This document shows positions 10,746 to 19,206 of a DNA stretch of 64,000 nucleotides, one piece after another. The stretch's first letter is position 1. Each line of letters starts with the position of its first letter. Position numbers and translations under genes: made by a program. The notes under the pieces were generated by a model. The model was not told where the DNA came from. It saw only the letters and a list, made by a program, of their open reading frames with translations, and searched no databases. The stretch is taken from assembly GCF_000315365.1 (NCBI RefSeq), contig NZ_CAOS01000008.1, positions 1 to 64,000 of the forward strand, in the 5' to 3' direction. The stretch comes from Desulforamulus hydrothermalis Lam5 = DSM 18033 (GTDB lineage: Bacteria > Bacillota > Desulfotomaculia > Desulfotomaculales > Desulfotomaculaceae).

Positions 10746-11789
10746 TTAAACCTGACCCTTGAGCAGCCGCTCCAGGGCGCGGGATAAATTTTTAGACATA
10801 CAGTCAATTACGGTAACCACCCTGGCGTAATCCATGCGGGTGGGACCCAAGACGCCAATGGTACCCAGGATTTTTTCTCCCACCTGGTAAGTGGCAGTTA
10901 CCATACTGCAGTTTTGCATTTCTTTTCTGGGGTTTTCACTGCCTATCTTAATGGTAATGCCCCGGGCGTCACCCGGCAGTTCCAGTATATCCCGCAGGGT
11001 GTTTTCTTGTTCCAGCAGCGAGAGCAAAACCTTGACTTTCTCAATATTATGAAACTCCGGCTGGTTCAAAATATTAAATACCCCTTCAAGGTAGATTTTA
11101 TCCTCACTGACCGAAGTGATGCGTTCCTGGATCAATTCCAGAGCCAGATCCAGAATATGGCGGTGTTTGGCCAGCTCAAAATAAATTTCTTTGATCAGGG
11201 TCAGCCGGATGCTGTCCATGGTCCTGCCCTGCAGCTTAGCATTTAATACGCCGGAAATTTGATCCAAGTCCTGCTGGGTAATGTTCTCCGGCACGGTCAT
11301 CATTTGGTGGTGCACCGCACCGGTATCCATCACAACAATGAGAATGGCCTGGGCAGGCGCAATCAGAACCAACTGAATGTGTTTATATGAGCTGCCGCCA
11401 AAATACGGTGTCTGCACCAGGGCGGTGTAATTGGTAAGCTGCGACAGCATACGACCGGTACGGTTTAAAACCTCTCCCACTTCCCGAACTTTGTTTTCGT
11501 AACCGCGCCGGATAGCAGCCTGCTCCTGCTCGGGGAGCTGTTCCGTTTCCATCAGACAGTCTACATAGTAACGGTAACCAAGGTGGGACGGAATACGCCC
11601 GGCAGAGGTATGGGGCTGCTCGATATATCCCATTTCTTCCAGGTCTGCCATTTCATTTCTAATGGTAGCCGGACTGACGCCCAGTTTGTATTTGCGGGAA
11701 ATAGTCCGGGACCCCACAGGTTCTGCGGTAGAAATATAATCTTTTATGATGGCCAACAGAATTTTTTGTTTTCTTTCATCCATTTTCAC
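10746..11789 (-). CDS. hrcA: Heat-inducible transcription repressor HrcA
   Basis: The 347-residue repressor has an N-terminal winged-helix domain (MDERKQKILLAIIKDYI, with SPATIRNEMADLEEMGYIEQPHTSAGR) followed by the GAF-like and dimerisation domains. It binds CIRCE and represses heat-shock genes. The chosen GTG at 11789 follows GGGGGTGAG; an ATG two codons later (11783) is the alternative. It is the first gene after the CIRCE operator at 11824-11850 and so represses its own operon. Confidence 0.96.
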   Translation of the reverse strand: MKMDERKQKILLAIIKDYISTAEPVGSRTISRKYKLGVSPATIRNEMADLEEMGYIEQPHTSAGRIPSHLGYRYYVDCLMETEQLPEQEQAAIRRGYENKVREVGEVLNRTGRMLSQLTNYTALVQTPYFGGSSYKHIQLVLIAPAQAILIVVMDTGAVHHQMMTVPENITQQDLDQISGVLNAKLQGRTMDSIRLTLIKEIYFELAKHRHILDLALELIQERITSVSEDKIYLEGVFNILNQPEFHNIEKVKVLLSLLEQENTLRDILELPGDARGITIKIGSENPRKEMQNCSMVTATYQVGEKILGTIGVLGPTRMDYARVVTVIDCMSKNLSRALERLLKGQV

Positions 11790-11823
11790 GTCGGCTCACC
11801 CCCTGCCGCACCTTGTTCGGGTG

Positions 11824-11850
11824 TTAGCACTCTAAGTCGATGAGTGCTAA
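11824..11850 (-). promoter_or_regulatory. CIRCE operator
   Basis: A perfect TTAGCACTC-N9-GAGTGCTAA inverted repeat, the canonical HrcA-binding site. It lies 35 bases upstream of the hrcA start and just downstream of the promoter. Confidence 0.97.
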
Positions 11851-11860
11851 TCTAATTTAA

Positions 11861-11889
11861 AATGTAGCAAATGGAAAAAACTTTGTCAA
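11861..11889 (-). promoter_or_regulatory. Sigma-A promoter of the hrcA heat-shock operon
   Basis: On the minus strand TTGACA and TACATT are separated by 17 bases, and CIRCE begins 10 bases after the -10 box. This is the usual geometry for HrcA-repressed promoters. Confidence 0.75.
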
Positions 11890-11929
11890 TGGCTAACAAG
11901 TGGCAGCCGCACCCCTGCTGCCGCATCAG

Positions 11930-13075
11930 CTAGACAAATTGGGCAAATACCTGATTGGCCAGCGGTAATCCCTTTTCTGTTAACTTAAGATACCCAGACA
12001 CTAACTCTACTAAACCACTGTTTGTTAACTGCCGGATTTGTTGGGCAAACACCTCGGTCAGCGAAACCCCGAACCTCTGATAAAATTCCTGCAAATTGAC
12101 GCCCCGGAGCAGACGCAGGCCTAAAAAAACCGTTTCCTCCATTTGCTCACGGCGGGACAGCTGCTGCATTTCTTGGATCGGCCTTTGCCCCGCCTGCAAC
12201 AACATAAAATATTGATCAACATCTTCTACGTTGCCCCAGCGGCAACCCATGAGGTGGGAGTGGGCCGCAGGCCCCAGGCCCAGGTACGGGCGGTTGTGCC
12301 AGTAAAGCAAATTGTGCCGGCAGCTGTAACCCGGTCGGGCAAAGTTGGAAATTTCGTAATGCCGGTAGCCGGCAGCGGTTAATATTTCAATCACACTGTA
12401 ATACATAGCCAGTTCCCGTTCTTCCGGGCAGGCCGCCAGCCGGCCCTGCTCCACCGCCGCTGCCAGGGGAGTTCCTTCTTCCAACTGTAAGCTGTAACAG
12501 GACAGGTGATCCGGCTGCAGGCTAAGTATTTCATATACAGACTGCCGCCACTGGGCGGCAGTCTGGGTGGGCAAACCAAAAATTAAATCCAGGTTAAGAT
12601 TGGCAAAGCCCGCCCGCCGGGCAAACTGCACTGCCTGTCTGGCCTGCGCAAAATCGTGAGGACGCCCGATAAGTTTAAGCAATGACGGGTGGGTAGACTG
12701 CACTCCCAAACTGAGCCGGTTAAAACCTGCCGCCCTCAGTTCCTGTAAAGATGTCCGGGAAACGGTGCCGGGATTGGCTTCGACAGTAATCTCGGCATCG
12801 CCGGCAACGGTAAAAACCCGGGAAACCAGCTCCAACAGGCCGGCCAACTGCCCGGGCATAAGACAAGTGGGCGTACCGCCGCCCACAAAAATGGTTGCAA
12901 TTTGTTTGTCTGAACTGTCCAGCATATCCCCGTAATAACAAATCTCTCGCTGCAGGCCTTCCAGATAATGTTCCACCTTTCCCCGGTTAATGGGGTAAGA
13001 TGTAAAGTCACAGTACAGGCACTTTTGCAAGCAAAAGGGGACATGGATATACAAGCCAATTGTCACGGCTTTCAC
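11930..13075 (-). CDS. hemW: Radical SAM heme chaperone HemW
   Basis: The 381-residue protein begins with YIHVPFCLQKCLYCDF, the CxxxCxxC radical-SAM cluster motif. It has GGGTPTCL, the FNRLSLGVQS motif and a C-terminal HemN-like domain with GLGPAAHSH and YEISNFARPG. It lacks the extra N-terminal features of true coproporphyrinogen dehydrogenase HemN, so HemW (heme transfer chaperone) is preferred. It follows lepA by 12 bases, the standard lepA-hemW pair. Confidence 0.9.
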   Translation of the reverse strand: MKAVTIGLYIHVPFCLQKCLYCDFTSYPINRGKVEHYLEGLQREICYYGDMLDSSDKQIATIFVGGGTPTCLMPGQLAGLLELVSRVFTVAGDAEITVEANPGTVSRTSLQELRAAGFNRLSLGVQSTHPSLLKLIGRPHDFAQARQAVQFARRAGFANLNLDLIFGLPTQTAAQWRQSVYEILSLQPDHLSCYSLQLEEGTPLAAAVEQGRLAACPEERELAMYYSVIEILTAAGYRHYEISNFARPGYSCRHNLLYWHNRPYLGLGPAAHSHLMGCRWGNVEDVDQYFMLLQAGQRPIQEMQQLSRREQMEETVFLGLRLLRGVNLQEFYQRFGVSLTEVFAQQIRQLTNSGLVELVSGYLKLTEKGLPLANQVFAQFV

Positions 13076-13087
13076 CCGCTTACGGCT

Positions 13088-14893
13088 TTATTCTTCAATG
13101 CTTAAGACAGCCATAAATGCTTCCTGGGGAATCTCCACGTTGCCCACTTGTTTCAGGCGCCGTTTACCCTCTTTTTGTTTTTCCAGCAGCTTTCTCTTAC
13201 GGCTGACGTCGCCGCCATAACACTTGGCCAGCACGTCTTTACGCAGGGCTTTTACCGTCTCCCGAGCTATTATTTTATTACCGACGGCCGCCTGAACCGG
13301 AATTTCAAACATATGCCTGGGAATCAGGGAACGCAGCTTTTCCACCAGGGCCCTGCCCCGGCTGTAAGCCCTTTCCCGGTGAACAATGCAGGACAGGGCA
13401 TCCAGTATCTCGCCGTTTAACAAAATATCCATCTTCACCAGGTCGGAGGCACGGTAACCTACCATCTCGTAGTCCAGGGAAGCATAACCCCTGGTTCGTG
13501 ACTTAAGCTGGTCAAAAAAGTCATAAATAATTTCCGATAAGGGAATCTCATAGGTCAGCATTACCCGGTTGACTCCCATGTACTCCATGTTGCTGTAAAT
13601 GCCCCGTTTGCCCTGGCACAGCTCCATAACCGTTCCCACAAAATCTTTGGGCACCATGATGGTCGCCTTAACAAAAGGCTCTTCAATTTTTTCGATTTTG
13701 TTTACCGGCGGCAGGTTAGTGGGGTTGTCAATTTCCAGCACCTCTCCTTTGGTGGTGGTTACCCGGTACACCACACTGGGGGCGGTGGTAATAAGATTTA
13801 AACCGTACTCCCGTTCCAGTCGTTCTTGAATGATTTCCATATGCAGCAATCCTAAAAAGCCGCAGCGGAAACCAAAACCCAGGGCTTCGGAAGTTTCCGG
13901 CTCGTAAATCAGGGAAGCGTCATTTAGCCGCAGCTTATCCAGGGCGTCCCGCAGATCTTCGTAATCAACCGTATCTACCGGGTACAAACCGCAAAACACC
14001 ATCGGTGTCACCTTGCGGTAACCCGGCAGCGGCGCCGGGGCGGGGTTATCGGCGGAGGTAACGGTGTCGCCCACCCGCACATCCTGGACGTTTTTCATGC
14101 TGGCGGCCACAAAACCGACCTCGCCGGTACTTAATTCATCCACAAAGACCATGTTGGGATTAAAGACACCCACTTCGGTAACTTCAAATTCCTTGCCGTT
14201 AGCCATCATGCGGATCCGCATGCCGGGTTTTAACGTCCCCTGAACAATCCGGATGTAGGCTATAACGCCCCGGTAGGAATCGTAGTGGGAATCAAAAATC
14301 AAGGCTTGCAAGGGGGCCGCCGGATCTCCCTGCGGCGGCGGAATTTTGTTGACCACCTGTTCCAGAATTTCTTGAATACCCAGGCCTGTTTTAGCGGAAG
14401 CCAGCACCGCTTCCGAGGTGTCCAAACCGATGACATCCTCAATTTCTTGCTTGACCCGTTCCGGCTCAGCGCTGGGCAGGTCAATTTTATTAATAACCGG
14501 GATAATTTCCAGGTCGTTTTCCAATGCCAAATATACGTTGGCCAAAGTTTGGGCTTCGATGCCCTGGGAAGCATCCACCACCAGCAGGGCCCCTTCACAG
14601 GCAGCCAGGCTGCGGGAAACCTCGTAAGTAAAATCCACGTGACCGGGAGTATCAATCAGGTTTAACTGGTACTCCTGCCCGTCGGCAGCTTTATAAAAGA
14701 GACGTACTGCCTGAAGTTTAATGGTAATGCCTCTTTCCCGCTCCAAATCCATCTTATCCAGCACCTGCTCGGTCATTTCCCTTTCGCTGAGGGCACCGGT
14801 TTGTTCTAATATTCTGTCAGCCAGAGTAGATTTGCCATGATCAATATGTGCAATAATACAAAAGTTTCTGATACGGTTTTGGGGTGTTGCCAT
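13088..14893 (-). CDS. lepA: Elongation factor 4 (LepA)
   Basis: The 601-residue translational GTPase has G1 [16 protein letters not shown]2/switch [13 protein letters not shown]3 DTPGHVDF, G4 NKIDLP, and the LepA-specific C-terminal domain ending [21 protein letters not shown]. It back-translocates ribosomes or assists initiation and assembly. ATG 14893 follows GGAGGTAGTATGG and gives the family-typical start [11 protein letters not shown]. The frame is open to 14962, but that extension has no support. Confidence 0.96.
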   Translation of the reverse strand: MATPQNRIRNFCIIAHIDHGKSTLADRILEQTGALSEREMTEQVLDKMDLERERGITIKLQAVRLFYKAADGQEYQLNLIDTPGHVDFTYEVSRSLAACEGALLVVDASQGIEAQTLANVYLALENDLEIIPVINKIDLPSAEPERVKQEIEDVIGLDTSEAVLASAKTGLGIQEILEQVVNKIPPPQGDPAAPLQALIFDSHYDSYRGVIAYIRIVQGTLKPGMRIRMMANGKEFEVTEVGVFNPNMVFVDELSTGEVGFVAASMKNVQDVRVGDTVTSADNPAPAPLPGYRKVTPMVFCGLYPVDTVDYEDLRDALDKLRLNDASLIYEPETSEALGFGFRCGFLGLLHMEIIQERLEREYGLNLITTAPSVVYRVTTTKGEVLEIDNPTNLPPVNKIEKIEEPFVKATIMVPKDFVGTVMELCQGKRGIYSNMEYMGVNRVMLTYEIPLSEIIYDFFDQLKSRTRGYASLDYEMVGYRASDLVKMDILLNGEILDALSCIVHRERAYSRGRALVEKLRSLIPRHMFEIPVQAAVGNKIIARETVKALRKDVLAKCYGGDVSRKRKLLEKQKEGKRRLKQVGNVEIPQEAFMAVLSIEE

Positions 14894-15004
14894 CCATACT
14901 ACCTCCAGTTCTGGAAAACGACATACTCTTTTATTATAGCACCGGAGGAAGCAGGCTTTCAACCAGAAATACGGGACTTAGGGGTTCCTGCCGGGCCGGC
15001 AAAA

Positions 15005-15046
15005 AAGTTGCGCAAAGGCCACCGGGCCGGCCTTTTGCAACTTGGG
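15005..15046 (-). terminator. Intrinsic terminator after the small gene at 15048
   Basis: On the minus strand AAGTTGC..AAGGCC pairs with GGCCTTTGCGCAACTT, followed by TTTTTTG. It separates the spoIIP/small-protein transcripts from lepA. Confidence 0.75.
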
Positions 15047-15047
15047 T

Positions 15048-15362
15048 TTACAGTCCGCCGGCAGGCCATTGTTCTGTGATTACCTGTTTAATTACGGCAG
15101 CTTTTTCATTAATCAGGGGCATGTCTTTGATTTGCTGCCAGGCCCGGACGGCCCGCTCACGGGCAGCCGGCAGGTCGGCCGTTAGTTTTTCTCCCATTAC
15201 CTGGATCTGCAGCACTCCGGGGGACGGTCGTTCCAGACTGTATAGACTCACCGGCCGGGCCGGTAATACCACGTCATTAAAGCAGCGGTGAGCGGTAACA
15301 ATTCCCCCGGCCACAACAGACAGGAACACCGCCAGGGCCAGCATATAACGTAGTTTGGGCAA
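15048..15362 (-). CDS. Small membrane-anchored protein of unknown function
   Basis: The 104-residue protein has one N-terminal membrane helix (MLALAVFLSVVAGGIV, residues ~7-25) and an extracytoplasmic part rich in charged residues. It resembles no family I know. I chose TTG 15362 because it follows GGGGAGGTGC at seven bases; the upstream frame runs into a repeat element and is not credible. The Shine-Dalgarno site itself lies in the direct repeat that flanks that element. It sits between spoIIP and lepA, so a sporulation link is possible but unproven. Confidence 0.6.
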   Translation of the reverse strand: MPKLRYMLALAVFLSVVAGGIVTAHRCFNDVVLPARPVSLYSLERPSPGVLQIQVMGEKLTADLPAARERAVRAWQQIKDMPLINEKAAVIKQVITEQWPAGGL

Positions 15363-15367
15363 AAAAA

Positions 15368-15678
15368 GCACCTCCCCGATAAGGATGTGCCAAACTGTAA
15401 ACAAACATTTCCGGTGGTTTATGATCCCCTTTAGCTCCGGTCTACGCACCGACAGCACTATGATTCGCTACAGTCGCCATTGGGGTCGCCTCAAACGGGC
15501 CATCCTGGCCCGGTTCGGCTGGCGCCCACGTCCTGTGGGCGCCACCCCATGGCTCCTTCCGCGCATCAAGTGCTGTTACCGGTGCTTCGACAAGTCGCTG
15601 GCAGGGGATCATAAAAACACCACAACCTTGTTTTTCAACCTTTGTCGACAGTCTGGCACCTCTTTGATAAGGATGTGC
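15368..15678. repeat. Palindromic mobile-like element, copy 1 (265 bp) with flanking direct repeats
   Basis: The element spans 15391-15655. Its left end (CAAACTGTAAACAAAC...GGTGGTTTATGATCCCC) and the reverse complement of its right end (CAGACTGTCGACAAAGG...TTTATGATCCCC) are related but unequal in length. A second copy in opposite orientation lies at 62231-62345. Imperfect 23-bp direct repeats, 20 of 23 bases identical (15368-15390 and 15656-15678), abut the ends exactly and are themselves imperfect palindromes. Compared with copy 2 it has about 148 extra core bases (15456-15603), including a GGCGCCCAC/GTGGGCGCC hairpin. It encodes no credible protein. Confidence 0.75.
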
Positions 15679-15714
15679 TTTAGAAACAGTTTATATACAT
15701 ATTTTGCCAGGCAG

Positions 15715-16860
15715 TTATATTTGTTTGCTTGCGCCGGTTACCTGCTCCACGGTCCGGTCTGCGGCGGGCGCCGGTGCTTCGGCCGGCGGGCCGCCCTCCG
15801 GCGGCAAGATTTGCCTGGCTTTCACTTCTTGCCGCACCAGTTGGGCCAGGGCGTGGGCCAGCATTTCCCCGCTGGCCAGCGCCTCTGTCAGGGAATTGTT
15901 ATCGGTGCCGATTTCCAGCAGCAAGGCGCCGGGATGCAGGAACTGGTTATAGCGGCCTTCTTTAACCCTTACTCCCAGGCATAAACCGGGATACAAATGA
16001 TTGATTTGATCGGCCAAGCGGCAGGCAAACCGGTAATTTTGCTGCCAGTCAGGAAACTCTGCCCGGGCATCAGACCCGACAATAATTAAAATAGGTGCCA
16101 CTTTTTTTCCCTTTACCTCCACCAGGCTGTCCTGACGGCTTCGCCCGGCATCCCGGTGAATATCCAATAAAGCAATCAGGTGGGGATGATTCTCCACAAT
16201 TTCCTGGGCGGTTTTTTTAGATTCAAGATAGGAGGTGGCATAACGGGCGTCGTGAATCCGGTCTGACAAAACCACCGGAATGCCATACTGTTCTTCCAGT
16301 GTCTTTTGCACAGCTTTGGCCACCGTCACCACGCCGCCCCGCCCTCCGGTCAGGCGGTCCCGGCCGTCTGTCAGCAGGTAAGTTTCGCCGGTATGGGTGT
16401 TATAAATCCCCACCAGCGCCTCCCGGCCTGTTGTCTGTTCGGGGGATAGGTTTGCCTGTTCAGGCTTCACCGAGTCACCGGCTCTTATCTCTGTCTCTGC
16501 CGGATTAATTTGCGCCAGCATAGGTATTTGAGCCTGCAGTATGCCTACCGGGTAATTGGCCAGACCGGCGCTGCCTGCCAGCCAGCACACCAGTGCCGGA
16601 CGGAGATTTTCCATTTCTTCCGGCGTATCCTGCCAGGCTAAGGCGGGCAAGGAAGCCAGCAGCAGGCTCCGGGGATCCTGCAGCACCTTTTGTACCAACC
16701 AGTCGATTGATTGAGTAAAAGTTTTACCGATAAGCTGGTTTGACTGCCAAAAGCCAAATGCCAGAACAACCCGCAGCAGGACAACACCAAAAATAATCAG
16801 CATGACAGCGGTTGTATGATTTTTTCTTCGGCTTCCCCAGTAATATCTGCCTATTGCCAT
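15715..16860 (-). CDS. spoIIP: Stage II sporulation protein P
   Basis: The ~381-residue protein has one N-terminal transmembrane segment (AVMLIIFGVVLLRVVLAFGF) and a C-terminal SpoIIP amidase domain with YNTHTGETY, the DIHRDAG metal-ligand motif and LLEIGTDNNSLTEA. It is the septal peptidoglycan amidase/endopeptidase of the SpoIID-M-P engulfment complex. ATG 16860 is used; GTG 16863 is directly upstream. The C-terminal ~40 residues are Pro/Ala/Glu-rich and probably disordered. The spore protease gene gpr, often next to spoIIP, is not present here. Confidence 0.92.
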   Translation of the reverse strand: MAIGRYYWGSRRKNHTTAVMLIIFGVVLLRVVLAFGFWQSNQLIGKTFTQSIDWLVQKVLQDPRSLLLASLPALAWQDTPEEMENLRPALVCWLAGSAGLANYPVGILQAQIPMLAQINPAETEIRAGDSVKPEQANLSPEQTTGREALVGIYNTHTGETYLLTDGRDRLTGGRGGVVTVAKAVQKTLEEQYGIPVVLSDRIHDARYATSYLESKKTAQEIVENHPHLIALLDIHRDAGRSRQDSLVEVKGKKVAPILIIVGSDARAEFPDWQQNYRFACRLADQINHLYPGLCLGVRVKEGRYNQFLHPGALLLEIGTDNNSLTEALASGEMLAHALAQLVRQEVKARQILPPEGGPPAEAPAPAADRTVEQVTGASKQI

Positions 16861-16940
16861 CACCCCCCGCCGGGGCTCTTATATTTTAAGATATGCCCGG
16901 CCGGGAAAGGGTATGTTAGACAGCAAGCCAACTGTCCTGA

Positions 16941-16976
16941 CAAAAAAGAAACCTTACCCGGGAGGCAGGTTTCTTT
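16941..16976 (-). terminator. Intrinsic terminator of the holin-family gene
   Basis: AGAAACCT and AGGTTTCT form the stem, and the minus-strand product ends in a T6 tract. It lies 12 bases past the stop codon at 16988. Confidence 0.75.
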
Positions 16977-16987
16977 ATTTTGCTTTG

Positions 16988-17335
16988 TCAGCGCACCACG
17001 GTAGGTACCATCGCATCAATAAGGCCGATAATAAAAGCAGAAATCAGGGCACCAAACACACTGACATTGAGTAAGTTGGGAATGATAAATTGTGCCAGGT
17101 AAATAACTATCGCTGCCGTGATAAAGCCAACCAGGCCGCGGTTACGGGGAGATACCCGCTCGCCCAGCAGGCTTTCAGCTATATAGCCCATTACCGCAAT
17201 AACCACCGCCGCAATAAGTGCGCCGATAAAACCACCGCGTACCACAAAGCCAGGAGACAGCCAGCTTACCACAATTAACACCAGTGCCGATACAATAAAC
17301 CTGACAATCAAGCCTAACAAAACATTCACCTCCAT
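16988..17335 (-). CDS. Phage-holin superfamily IV-type membrane protein
   Basis: The 115-residue, very hydrophobic protein has about four membrane segments. The small charged loop GERVSPRNRGLVGF lies in the middle. It resembles the widespread 'phage holin family' (holin superfamily IV-like) chromosomal proteins, which are not proven holins. It lies alone between spoIIP and the divergent rpsT with its own terminator. Function unknown. Confidence 0.75.
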   Translation of the reverse strand: MEVNVLLGLIVRFIVSALVLIVVSWLSPGFVVRGGFIGALIAAVVIAVMGYIAESLLGERVSPRNRGLVGFITAAIVIYLAQFIIPNLLNVSVFGALISAFIIGLIDAMVPTVVR

Positions 17336-17390
17336 TGATAAATTCTGTTATTATCATGTACCAAAATGGGTTATCATATACGAAAGCTGC

Positions 17391-17419
17391 TTGCATTTTA
17401 CTTTTGAGCGTGGTAAAAT
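17391..17419 (+). promoter_or_regulatory. Probable sigma-A promoter of rpsT
   Basis: TTGCAT and TAAAAT are spaced by 17 bases and lie 27 bases upstream of the rpsT start. Confidence 0.6.
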
Positions 17420-17445
17420 ACTGCTTGTTGGGGAGGTGAGAAAAT

Positions 17446-17712
17446 TTGCCTAATATAAAGTCTGCTGCCAAGCGGGTTGAACTTACACGGAAACGCACCA
17501 TTCGTAACGCCAGTATTAAATCCGCTGTAAAAACCGCCATTCGCAAATATGAAGAAGCTCTGGTAAATGCGGGTCAGGAAGCAGCGCAGGCTGCTCTGCG
17601 CAAAGCTCTGGTTGCTCTTGATAAAGCTGTTACCAAAGGCGTTTTACATAAAAATGCCGCAGCTAGAAAAAAATCTCGCCTAACCAAGCGTTTTAACAAA
17701 ATTGCTGGTTAA
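17446..17712 (+). CDS. rpsT: 30S ribosomal protein S20
   Basis: The 88-residue, lysine/arginine/alanine-rich protein begins MPNIKSAAKRVELTRKR and contains KGVLHKNAAARKKSRLTKR, the conserved S20 end. The TTG start is set by the GGGGAGGTGAG site eight bases upstream. It is convergent with holA, and a terminator hairpin follows directly. S20 binds 16S rRNA early in 30S assembly. Confidence 0.96.
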   Translation: MPNIKSAAKRVELTRKRTIRNASIKSAVKTAIRKYEEALVNAGQEAAQAALRKALVALDKAVTKGVLHKNAAARKKSRLTKRFNKIAG

Positions 17713-17716
17713 TAAC

Positions 17717-17741
17717 AAAACCACCCTTAGGGTGGTTTTTT
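17717..17741 (+). terminator. Intrinsic terminator of rpsT
   Basis: AAAACCACCC-TTA-GGGTGGTTTTTT, a short strong hairpin with a T tract. Because of its A-rich left flank it may also end holA transcripts from the other side. Confidence 0.85.
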
Positions 17742-18792
17742 ACATTAGCCTTAACTTTATTAAAGTATTTTCTATGGCGGGCAAGAACTCCTGCCGGCCG
17801 CTTTTAATGTCGGCATCAATTTCTGCCAGTTGCTCCAAAGCCCACTGCAGTTTGCGCAAACCGCTCTGACGGGCCTGCTGCAGTGCCTTTTTTACGACAA
17901 AATCCTGCAGTCCCAGTTTGCCGGCTACTTCCCTTTCCGGGCAGCCTTCCTGGATGAGGGCTGCGGCTTGCAAAGCAAGGCGAATCTGGCGGGCCAGCAT
18001 AGCCAGAATTTTCGGCGGCTGTTCTTTAACGGCCAGCAGCTCACGGATTCCGGCCAGGGCACGGGAGGTACGCCCGGCCACCGCATCATCCACCACCGCA
18101 AATATATTTTGTTCCAGACTGGGTACCACCAACTGCGAGACGTCCTGGAAAGTAACGGTGTCCCTCTCCCCCAGGTAAGCGAGAAGTTTGGCAATCTCGT
18201 TGGACAGGTTTTTCAGACCCGATTTGCCATTGGCCTCGACTAAATACCTGGCGGCAGCCGGGTCAATTTTTTTGTTTGCTGCCTTTAATTTTTGTGTTAC
18301 CCAGCTAACCGTTTCGGCAGGTTTAAGGGCTTTAAACTCGATGGCCTGTCCCACTGCCGTTAAGGCTTTATATAGTTTTTTCCGGCGGTCTGCCGGTTCA
18401 CGGCTTAAAAAAACCAGGCAGCTGGCGGACGAAGGATGGTTTAAATAATTTAACAGGGACACCTCCTGGCTGTCTGCTTTGCTGTCTGCCGTCTCCCTGG
18501 CGCCGGTGTCTTTAGCTTTACCCCTGGCGGCAAACCAGGGCGTATTTTTGACGATGATCAGCCGCCGCTCAGCCAAAAAGGGTAAATTTTCTGCCAGGGC
18601 TGCCACCGCTGCCGGCCCGGTGGTTTCCCCATCCACCAGGTCCAGGTTGAAATCCGCCGCCTGGGGCAGCAATACTTCTTTAAATTTCTCCACCGCCATC
18701 TCCTGCAGGTATTCCTCCGGGCCGTACAACAGGTATACCGGGTAAACCTGCCCCCTGGCCAGGCTGTTCAGCAAACTTTGATAATATTCCAT
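17740..18792 (-). CDS. holA: DNA polymerase III delta subunit
   Basis: The 350-residue protein begins MEYYQSLLNSLARGQVYPVYLLYGPEEYLQEMAVEKF-like sequence, the family's Walker-like LLYGPE segment. Mid-region VLVFLSREPADRRKKLYKAL-type and C-terminal AAALIQEGCPEREVAGKLGL / LAEIDADIKSG signatures match HolA. It opens the sliding clamp within the clamp loader. Its ATG follows directly after the stop codon of the thiamine-binding gene. Confidence 0.92.
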   Translation of the reverse strand: MEYYQSLLNSLARGQVYPVYLLYGPEEYLQEMAVEKFKEVLLPQAADFNLDLVDGETTGPAAVAALAENLPFLAERRLIIVKNTPWFAARGKAKDTGARETADSKADSQEVSLLNYLNHPSSASCLVFLSREPADRRKKLYKALTAVGQAIEFKALKPAETVSWVTQKLKAANKKIDPAAARYLVEANGKSGLKNLSNEIAKLLAYLGERDTVTFQDVSQLVVPSLEQNIFAVVDDAVAGRTSRALAGIRELLAVKEQPPKILAMLARQIRLALQAAALIQEGCPEREVAGKLGLQDFVVKKALQQARQSGLRKLQWALEQLAEIDADIKSGRQEFLPAIENTLIKLRLM

Positions 18793-19113
18793 TTAGTCGG
18801 TACCGCCCGGTGCGGCTAATTTACCGGTTACTGAAGCAACCTTGCCCTGCATGGTGCCAGGCTTATCCCGCCGGTCATCAATCCGGATGGTGGTACTTAC
18901 CCTGGCGGCACCTGCCAAAAAGGGCTGCTCGTGCATTTGGCTGACCAATTCCAGTAGCCTTGGCAGTTCCCCCTCCATCACGGTTCCCATCGGTGTCAGC
19001 TGGTATTTAATATCTGTCGCCTGTTCCAATACCTGCAGGCACCCGGCCACATAGCTGCTTAAACCGGTAGTGCCGGTTCCCAGCGGTATAACAGTTACCT
19101 CTACAATAGCCAT
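18793..19113 (-). CDS. MTH1187-family thiamine-binding protein
   Basis: The 106-residue protein begins MAIVEVTVIPLGTGTTGLSSYVA and contains YQLTPMGTVMEGE and RVSTTIRIDDRRDKPGTM, the hallmarks of the MTH1187/YkoF-like (DUF77) family. Members fold as ferredoxin-like tetramers and bind thiamine or HMP. Its stop codon is immediately followed by the holA start, so the two are co-translated. Role in this organism is unknown. Confidence 0.9.
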   Translation of the reverse strand: MAIVEVTVIPLGTGTTGLSSYVAGCLQVLEQATDIKYQLTPMGTVMEGELPRLLELVSQMHEQPFLAGAARVSTTIRIDDRRDKPGTMQGKVASVTGKLAAPGGTD

Positions 19114-19206
19114 AGATGCTCACCTCTCTACACTATTTCCGGTCAATACTATTATATTACAGCCTGGCCTGCCTGACAAAGTGATTCCGGCACGCCGTTA
19201 ACAGCA

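Noticed and set aside
14837-15984. Overlapping plus-strand frames between lepA and spoIIP, up to 209 codons
   Set aside because: They run through a terminator, the antisense of small genes and the palindromic element, with no family features. The GC-rich element creates long stop-free stretches.
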